Assembly (NCBI GenBank): GCA_015680685.1
Contig: MNCI01002315.1
Location: forward strand, 64,001-128,000
Source: Gnetum montanum
Lineage: Eukaryota; Streptophyta; Gnetopsida; Gnetales; Gnetaceae
Length of the DNA: 64,000 bases
Direction: 5' to 3'
Below, piece by piece: positions 56,831-64,000 of the stretch. A program made the position numbers and the translations under genes. Numbering within the stretch: position 1 is the stretch's first letter; every line of letters begins with the position of its first letter. Under the pieces are notes generated by a model, which ran no database searches, was not told the DNA's origin, and worked only from the letters and a program-made list of their open reading frames with translations.

Positions 56831-58280
56831 TGAAGAAATTATTGCTTCTTCCTAAAGTCTAGATCTTGTGGCATCTCTTGAGTGAGAAGGTAAGTGTGGA
56901 TGCCATCATACCATTTCAGTCCAATAGGCACTTGGTCATTTATTGCTTTTATAAAGAGAAGTTTGTTTGGAAATTGATTAGAGAGTGGACTCTGATCCTC
57001 TTTATTATCCCATCTTGATCGAGAGAGATGGTCAAAGACCACATTCTCAATCCTTTTCTGATCTACCATTGTGAGATCAAATTCTTGTAGGATCACAAGT
57101 CATCGTATGATATAGGGATTCACCATCTGCTTGTTCATCAAGAAGTAGATGGCACTATGGTCTGTGTGCACAAATACTTTATAACCAAGCACATAGTGCC
57201 TAAACTTTTCAAGAGCATACACCACTACCATTAGTTCTTTTTCAATTGTGGTGTAATTCAATTATGCACCCACAATGCTTTCGCTTGTGCAATGGATGTA
57301 ATATGGATGTTTCTTATCATCCAATTGCGTAAGCATGACTCCCAAATCATAAATAGATGCATCTGTCATTAGACTAGTCTAGTGCCTGTAGAATTAAATT
57401 TTTTATGAGTTTCTTCTTTAGTAGTTGGAATGCATGTTCACACTTCTTGGTCTAGATGAATGGAGCATCTTTCTTCATAAGCTCAACCAACATATGTGCA
57501 ATCTTAGAGAAATTCTCTATGAATCATTGGTAGTAGCCAATATGTCCAAGGAATGATTAGACGTCTTTAACTATCTCTGGTTGGTGTGTGATTCCTTGGA
57601 TTTCCCTTATCTTTTCAAGTCTACCTAAATCCATGCTTGAGTAATTCTATGCCTTAATACTATGCCTTCCTAGATCATTAAATGGCTTTTTGCCAAGTGA
57701 ACCAAAGTTTTTTTTAACACATCTTTTCAAAACCTGCTCAAGGCAATCTAGGGCTTTCTCAAATCTAGCCCCATAGGTAGAGAAGTCATCCATAAAGACT
57801 TCTACCTGGCTACCAATCTACTATTGGAAAATGCTAAGGGCTAAGTGTTGTAGGGGCATTGCATAGACTAAATGACATCTTACAATATGCAAAAGTCCCC
57901 TAGGAACTCATGAATGTTGTCTTGGTCTAATCTTTTGGCACAATTTGGATTTGGTTATATCCATTATAACCATCCAAGAAGCTATAATAGCAATGCCTAG
58001 AGATGGTAGCCAACACTTGATCCACAAATGACAATGGAAAATGATTTTTAAATGTTACCATGTTCAACAACCTGAAGTTGATGTAAACTTGCCACTTGCC
58101 ACCTTTTTTGGTGGGCTAACCCATTGACTATTTGCGATGGGATAGATGAGCCCCACCTCAAGGAGTTATTCTATTTTCTCCTTGACGATTTACTTCAGTT
58201 TGGGATTTAGCTACGTTTGTGGCTGCCTTCTTGGCTTTATGGCTAGATCAGTGTAGATGCAATGCTGGCATATCCTTGGA
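56831..58280 (-). pseudogene. Unit B RT and RNase H
   Basis: RT runs from about 58280 (GIDPRICQH) to 57480. The catalytic box near 57790 is VFMDDFST, intact. RNase H is at about 57480-57100, and the connector RWDNKEDQSPLSNQFPN (57040-56990) matches E1. The RT start is joined to protease by a deletion at about 58281. Several stops fall at expected glutamine positions. Confidence 0.8.
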
Positions 58281-58501
58281 TCGATTCCTATTAGTTTGGA
58301 ATCCCATACGTGCATCTACTGTGCTTAACCATGCCCTTTCCATAATGATGCGAAAGTCACCTTTGCAAATTTTCATCTTGATCACCAAAAAATTAGTAGG
58401 ATAGGACTACTCACAAATTGTAGTCATAATGTCCTCCACTAATCCCAAAGGGATAGTGATTGATTAATTTTCCAATTCTAAACGAATGTTGTTCTTCTTG
58501 A
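58281..58501 (-). pseudogene. Unit B protease remnant
   Basis: Minus strand gives IIMRKAWLSTVDA-type sequence and SITIPLGL reading into the N-terminal part of the protease C-half, then is cut at 58501 by E6. The active-site aspartate lies outside the preserved part. Confidence 0.6.
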
Positions 58502-60183
58502 TGTAGCGATCAAAAATGTCAAAGGCTAGAATAGTACTTCGAGAGGTTCGAAGTCACAAAGCCTTGACTTTGCTTCTACACAACGACCTACTAGGAACAA
58601 AGGCAGGGTGCTTAGAATGATCTTGTTGATCGAACTGGGACTTACGGTTGTTACAATGAAATGTGTATCACGAGAGAACGTGGTGTTTTTCGATGTTTGC
58701 GGTGTTTTTGGGTGTGAGTGTAGTAGAGGTTTTGGATGCAAAAACTAGGGTGCAAATGTGTGCTTAAACAGTGTAAAATGCAAATAGAATGCTAAAAAAT
58801 AGGAGAAAATGTGAAAATGCACAGAATGCGAGCAAGAGAGAAAGGTACCACCCCAAATGGGGAGGGGGAAGGGGGCATAGTCAATTATGAAGAAAAGTTT
58901 AGGAGGTATGTGATGTACAAGCAGGTGCAATAGGTAGTGTAGTCATAGTCTTAGGGTTTCAAGCTGCAAAGAACTGATGTTGCCATGAAGTCTAAGCCTA
59001 CTGGGTTGGCTACTGCAGTATCTTATAAGCTGCGATGGTGCATGGTGTGTTGGGTGGTGTACAATGGTACTATGGTGGCTTGCAATGGTGTCTACCTAAA
59101 ATGCTAAGTGTGCTTTGTGCCAAGTGATTACTTCAAAAGGCCAAAATTCCCACTTCATTTTAGATTTGCCAACCAAATGCTTAAAAAATGCCAACCCCTA
59201 AAACATGAAGCATTGGGGTATTTATAGGCCTAGGGTTAGTGTGAATTATGGATTGAGCATCATGTGATAGAGTGGTAGTTGGCACTACGCTAGCCCCAAC
59301 TACGCTCCCACTGAAGCAAAATGGTGTTCTACTAGTGTGCTCTAATGGACCCTATGAAATTGCCAAATTGTAACTATGTTGCTAAGTTTGCATGTGCAAA
59401 TGTCGAATAGACTATAATGTCCCTAAAAATAGTGCAAAAAATGTAGTTTTTAGAGAATATGCCCTGAAACTATGCTACCCACTCTCTCAGGTGGTGTCAA
59501 GTGTAGGGACAATTTGGGGGCAAATGGGGATGTAAATAAAATGAAAATTGCTAATCTTGCTTGTTGAAGGAATGTTGGAGCTAAGATGTAGTCCGGTGCT
59601 AAGTTCTAGAGGCTTTTGAAGGTAGTTTCGGTAGACTACGCTGACTACGCTCTAGAGTGTAGCCGAAGGAGTTAGGAAAATTCTACAAAAAGTGAGGTTT
59701 AGTGTAGACTACGCTAGCTACACTCTAGAGCATAGTCCTAGCAGGGAGAGCATAGCCCAAAAACTTAGAGAAATCTTGCAAAGTTGATGTACTCAGTGCT
59801 GACTATGCTAACTACATTCTAGAGTGTAGTAGGAAGCAAAGTGCTAGAAGTTAGAAAATCTACTAAACTATTTTATCCATCCCAACCATGCTTAGTAGCC
59901 TTTGGCTTGACACATAGGAAAATTTGTAGAATTGGTCATACCAAGGCTGACTACATTGACTACGCTTAGGAGCATAGTCTTGATAGGATGAGTGTAGTCA
60001 AGACACTTAGAAAAGTTTGTAGCTACTGTTGACACTTAGAAAAATCTTGCAATTCTGGGTTGTTTGTGTCAACTATGCTGACTATGCTCTAGAGTGTAGT
60101 CCCAATAGTGGAGAGCATAGTTCCAACACTTTGAGAACTAAATTTGCAACCAAGATCTGGAAGCTAAATTTGATGGTGTTTCA
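58502..60183 (-). repeat. E6 3' LTR
   Basis: Starts TGAAACACC at 60183 on the minus strand and ends near CTACA at 58502; about 1.68 kb. U3 (59590-60130) has at least five dyads of the type ACTACGCTCTAGAGTGTAGT, arranged in units of roughly 110 bp. A TATAAATA box is near 59220. The R/U5 equivalent is unlike lineage I. Confidence 0.85.
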
Positions 60184-62255
60184 TTAGTCCCTCTTCATTG
60201 ACATTTTGAGAAGTGGCCTAAGAGACGTTGACAAAGAACACAAAACACCATAGTAGGCCTAACACCAACATTGCTCATTAGTATCGAACCAAATGTTGCT
60301 TCACCATGCTTGAGAGTGCTAAGGGTAATGGAATGCTAGAGGTAAAGGATGTAGGGAATGTGCTAGGGGATGACAAAGAAATGAAATGCAGATAATGTGA
60401 AATTGCAAGATGCGACACCAAGGATGGCTTATCACCAAAATAGTGACCTCTTGTTAGAATGCTTGTGAGAGAGTCAATGTCCATGGCACTAGAATGGCTT
60501 ACCCCTAAAATTGTGACCTTGTGTTGGAGTGCTTATGAGAAGGTCAATGCAGATTCAGGGTTGGAGTGGTTGTGAAATTGTAGCTCTGCTAATTTTACTT
60601 GGTGACATGTTTTTCCCCCATTCTTCTTTGCTTTTGTTTTTTTTTTTTTTTTGCATTTTTTACTTTTTTGTGACTGCGATGAACTTGCTTTGGGTTCTAC
60701 ATCTTACAAGATGCTAGTTGCGGGATGCTTTTCATTAGGTGGGTTGCATGTGACCTAATGGGCTTTTCTTTAGTGCAATTGTGTCACATTTGTAGGATAG
60801 GTGTTTCCTCCTCGAGATGAGTTACGTTACATTCACTTGGGCTTTGACCAGCCCATAGTGACTCCCCATGGGATGAGTTGTGTTACATCTACTATGGGTT
60901 CTATGGCTGACATAAAGAGGATGCCATGTGCATCGAAGAGGTTTCAAGCTCAGTGATGTAGAGGAAAGCAAGGAAATGTAAGGTAAAAGGGGTAAATGCA
61001 AGTAGGCCATAATGAGGTAATAGGGATCTGCATTCTTAAGTAGCTTAGCTAGTCTAATCATGCACATCAAAGTGATGTGGTGAATTGTCACTACGATGAG
61101 ATGTGTCTCTGCATGACCACCTCTAGGACTTTGTCCCACAAACACAATGCAAAGAAAACAAGAAAACAGCCACACAACATGAGATAAGGGTAAACTGCTA
61201 GATGCGAATGTGCTACAAATGTTGCAACGGCTGGACCAATTGCAAGAGCTTGAAGAACTAGTACAGGAAAACCAGTGTATTGCCAAAGCGAGAAGGCTAC
61301 AAAAGCTCCAACAGCCACACCATAGGCAAGCACTCAGAGAGGCTAGCAAAATAACAGAGGGTGATGATGATGCAGGTGCTCAAGACTCCACACCAAGGAT
61401 AGGAGCTTGGAAAGCCAACAAAATGGTAGAGATCTAGGATGTTGAAACTACTCCCAAGCCTAGGCAACGGTGAGGGCTGAAGGATGGTAGCAAAATGGCT
61501 AGGCCATAATACTACTAGTATTCTCACAGGTGGTGCTGACGGTGAGAGCTCTAAGTAATAATGAAATACCCAAGGTTGGTAATGTTGTTAATGCAGCCTT
61601 GGGGCTGGTATTGTTGGCAACTGTGATAAGAGCTCCAGAAGGTTTGTAAAATGCCAAGGGCATTTTTGGAGGATCAGTAAAATGCCAAGGGTGGTAACGC
61701 TACAAATGTCCCAAAGGTATCTCTTGACGATGTGAACTCCATTCTAGAACTATAGTGCCCCACCCTACCCACAAGGTATGGGTGAATGATGAAGAATTGA
61801 AAGTATTTACACTCACTTGTCTATAGAATTGTCTGTGTTGAACTACAAACCCAGTTTAAAGTCCTGGTAGACCATATGCTATGCTAGTTTAGGGTCCTAG
61901 TAGATTGTGTATCTAGTTTAAGATCCTGGCAAATCGTGATGTGTTAGTTTATAGTCCTAGCAAAATATTGTGTGCCAGTTTAACATCATAGTAGATAATG
62001 GATATTATGTCAATTTAACATCATGACCTAAGGACGAGCCATGCTAGTTTAGCATCATAGCGAATGAATGTTGTGGATTTCAATTTTAGCATTGTGGCCT
62101 AAGGATGGTCTATGCTAGTTTATAGTTGTAGCGAACTTACTGTGCTAGTTTATAGTCATAGCATACTTACTGTGCCAGTTTATAGTTGTAGTGAACTATT
62201 TATTACCTTGCTTTGTTGTTGATGAGGCACTACATGCTATGCATAGTACGAATTC
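60184..62255 (-). other. E6 3' UTR
   Basis: A T-rich run lies at 60630-60660 and a block homologous to E7 26640-26790 at 61050-61170. From 61845 to 62200 it has irregular repeats of AGTTTA..GTC..TAG, about 40-45 bp apart, related to those of E7. The ORFs at 60822-61349, 61091-61333 and 61210-61437 overlap on different strands, lack known domains and are not conserved in E7. Confidence 0.65.
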
Positions 62256-63200
62256 AAATATGAGTGGTTCACCAGATTGGCAAATTAGTTGCTATCATGG
62301 TTAGCAAGCTTGAATGCACCATTGCCATAGGCCTTGACAACTAGGAAAGGCCTTTCCTAGTTGGATGAGAATTTGTCCAAAGGTTCATGAATGACCTTGA
62401 GGACTAGGTCCCCCTCCTTGATTGGGAGTTGGTGTTGATTGTAATAGTGTTTCTACCATTGCATTTGTTGGTACTCCTCAATTTAACTAAGCATTTACAT
62501 GTGCTCCTCCTTTATTGAGTTGAGGTTGATGGTTCTCTACTTGTCATTTTGAGCTTCATTGATGATGCTTGAGAGGATTACATGGAGTAGCAGGACCTAC
62601 AATTCAAGAGGTAAGATGGCTTCAAACCCATAAACTATATTTTATGGCATGTTACTTGTTGTAGTTCTTTGTGTTGTGCGATAGGGCCAGATTGCGTAGG
62701 TCAACAATGCATGCCATCGCTGTTTGCTATAGTTGAGCATCTTCTTTAAAAGATTGACAATGAATTTGTTTCTGGCCTTTGCTTAGCCATTTGCCTATGG
62801 GTAATAGGGTGATGAGAAGGTGTGTTTGATTTTGAAGCATTCACAAAAGTCTTTGGTCTTAGCACTACTAAACTATAGCCTGTTGTTTGCGACTAGTGTC
62901 ATGGGTAAACCAAAATGAGATACTATGTTGTCGAGTATGAATTTGCAAACTTGTTGCAATGTAGTCCTCTTAAGAGGAATAGCTTCAATCCACTTTGTGA
63001 AATAATTAGTGGTAGTTAGAATGAAGCTATGCCCTGTGAGGACAAAGGCATTATTGATCCTATGATGTCTAACCCCCAACCTTGGAATAGCCACATGATC
63101 TATGTTATATGCAGCTTAGTAGATGGCATGTGCATGAGGTTATCATGTTGCTAACATGTGTCACATGTCTTGACCTTGGATACATAATCACACTCCATGT
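62256..63200 (-). pseudogene. E6 integrase
   Basis: The core at 63094-62760 reads FTKWIEAIPLKRTTLQQVCK and HFGLPMTLVANNRL where E7 has TDNGPQF, so the second catalytic residue is lost. The NGQAE block reads NG-stop-AKARNK, so the glutamate is also lost. The C-terminus (EGDLVLKVIHEPLDKFSSN) matches E7. Stops are frequent. It is inactive. Confidence 0.8.
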
Positions 63201-63438
63201 AGGGCTAATAGTAGCCTAAGCATATGATTTTCACTACCATTTCCCTAGGTGCTATGTGGCCTCCACAGAGTCCCTCATGGACTTATTCAATGATCGTCTA
63301 CACTTCGCTATCACTAATGCATGTTAACAATATGCCATCATAGGACTTTTAGCACAAAGTACTATTTCCTATGATGATGTACCATCACGATCGCTTTTGC
63401 ACTACATCCTTTTAGCTAGTGGTTAGATGCTATAGAGG

Positions 63439-63945
63439 TTAACCTTGTAGAAGGCATGACTTGATATTGTCGTACCACTCCACTATGTGAAATGTGCTTA
63501 CTGTGGCTATGGATGTAATGTCAGTTGTTTGCATGATAGGAATAATGTAATCTACAATTGTAATGGGAAATGTGCAGAACATTATAGGTGCAATGCTTAA
63601 TGCTAACATAGCTAATGCATCAGCAATGGAGTTTTCATTAAGAGGGATATGTTGAACACTAGTAGTTCCGAATCGCTTGAGCAAGTGCTTTGCCAAGTTA
63701 TAATAAGGCTGTAAGTGTTGCGAATCATCTGGGACTACTAGGCTTTGTATCTCTAGGCTATGAGTTGCTGAGATATTTCGAAGAAGACCCTCATACTCTA
63801 CCACATTGTTAATGCATGGAAATGCAAAATGATATGTGAAGGGTCGGATCTCCTCGAAGGGGAACATGATTACTATAGTAGTGCTACCCCCTTGGGAGGT
63901 TGAAGCACCATCAAAGTGTAAGAATACCTTCAAGTTGGTAGGCAC
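63439..63945 (-). pseudogene. E6 second (archaeal-type) RNase H
   Basis: 168 open codons. FLHFDGASTSQGG at residues about 9-21 and VVEYEGLLRN near residue 54 show the first aspartate and glutamate. After VVPDDSQ a deletion of about 17 residues, relative to E7, removes the QLVINQV block. HIPLNENSIADALAMLAL follows. It confirms the Tat-type dual RNase H arrangement. An uninterrupted but internally deleted domain. Confidence 0.8.
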
Positions 63946-64000
63946 TTGACTTATGACCTAGTAACATGCTCATTAGGAAATTTCAAATCTATCATTGCTT

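Larger units (their letters stand above)
19650..58501 (-). mobile_element. Tandem Athila-like units A and B with nested insertions
   Basis: Read on the minus strand from right to left: unit B protease and pol (58501-55640), UTR, spacer C, accessory ORF, polypurine tract, LTR (50394-49476); then unit A gag, protease, pol, UTR, spacer D, accessory ORF (interrupted), polypurine tract, LTR fragment (19862-19650). The order is the same in both, and both share the middle LTR. Subtracting E7 and the copia-like LTR, unit A is about 12 kb, the size known for Athila. The 5' LTR of B is outside the window or lost; E6 interrupts its protease. Confidence 0.7.
58502..64000 (-). mobile_element. E6: Tat/Ogre-like retrotransposon, cut by window end
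   Basis: Minus strand order to the left: second RNase H, integrase, minisatellite-bearing 3' UTR, polypurine tract, 3' LTR. It is a relative of E7 (same TGAAACACC LTR start and same 3' UTR blocks) but from another subfamily, with a different U3 motif. It is inserted into the protease of unit B, so it is younger than B. RT, gag and the 5' LTR are beyond 64000. Confidence 0.85.

Noticed and set aside
60822-61349. 175-codon cysteine-rich minus-strand ORF
   Set aside because: It overlaps other frames on both strands, sits in the E6 3' UTR and has no counterpart in E7.
1-64000. Host genes, tRNA or rRNA genes
   Set aside because: None could be supported. All conserved domains seen belong to retrotransposons or a LINE.

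Overview
This window looks like nuclear DNA from a large, repeat-rich flowering-plant genome. It is AT-rich and contains one ambiguous base at 8062. I see no cellular protein gene, tRNA or rRNA. Nearly all of it is LTR retrotransposons, mostly Ty3/gypsy, nested in one another and decayed by point mutation and deletion. Two lineages dominate. Lineage I is Athila-like: a tRNA-Asp type primer binding site, FMDDFS reverse transcriptase, a long region after pol, and LTRs starting TGAT. Lineage II is Tat/Ogre-like: LTRs of about 1.7-1.9 kb, a second RNase H domain beside integrase, and minisatellites in the 3' UTR. Lineage names rest on motifs read by eye, not on a search.

Layout. 1-707: two abutting minus-strand lineage I LTRs (A and B). 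797-8323: element E1 (+), with a truncated 5' LTR, most of gag deleted, and decayed protease, RT, RNase H and integrase. 8324-12585: unassigned AT-rich DNA holding a minus-strand RTE-type LINE fragment. 12586-12760: possible SINE. 12766-19616: element E2 (+), with both LTRs, PBS, gag and protease, but RT to integrase deleted; its 3' LTR is followed by a second PBS. 19650-58501: two tandem minus-strand lineage I units, A and B, sharing one LTR at 49476-50394. Each unit reads, in its own sense, gag-pol, long UTR, promoter-like spacer, accessory ORF, polypurine tract, LTR. Unit A is interrupted by a copia-like LTR (about 22392-23437) and by E7, a complete 17.6-kb lineage II element on the minus strand (23905-41558). 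58502-64000: E6 (minus), a second lineage II element cut by the window end and inserted in the protease of unit B.

How the parts work together. Gag, protease, RT/RNase H and integrase would form the replication machinery; nearly all copies carry stops, many of the kind made by cytosine deamination. The integrase ORF of E7 is the best preserved piece. Two accessory genes stand out. One is a roughly 950-codon reading frame after pol in units A and B, resembling the plant transposon-protein/coiled-coil class. The other is a spliced gene on the strand opposite to E7, resembling plant mobile domain proteins, lying between protease and RT.

The most unusual pattern is regulatory. Lineage I LTRs keep similar R/U5 sequence but have almost unrelated U3 regions, each built from its own short palindromic motif. 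Lineage II and the copia-like LTR independently show the same design, and palindromic or LTR-matching motifs also precede both accessory genes.
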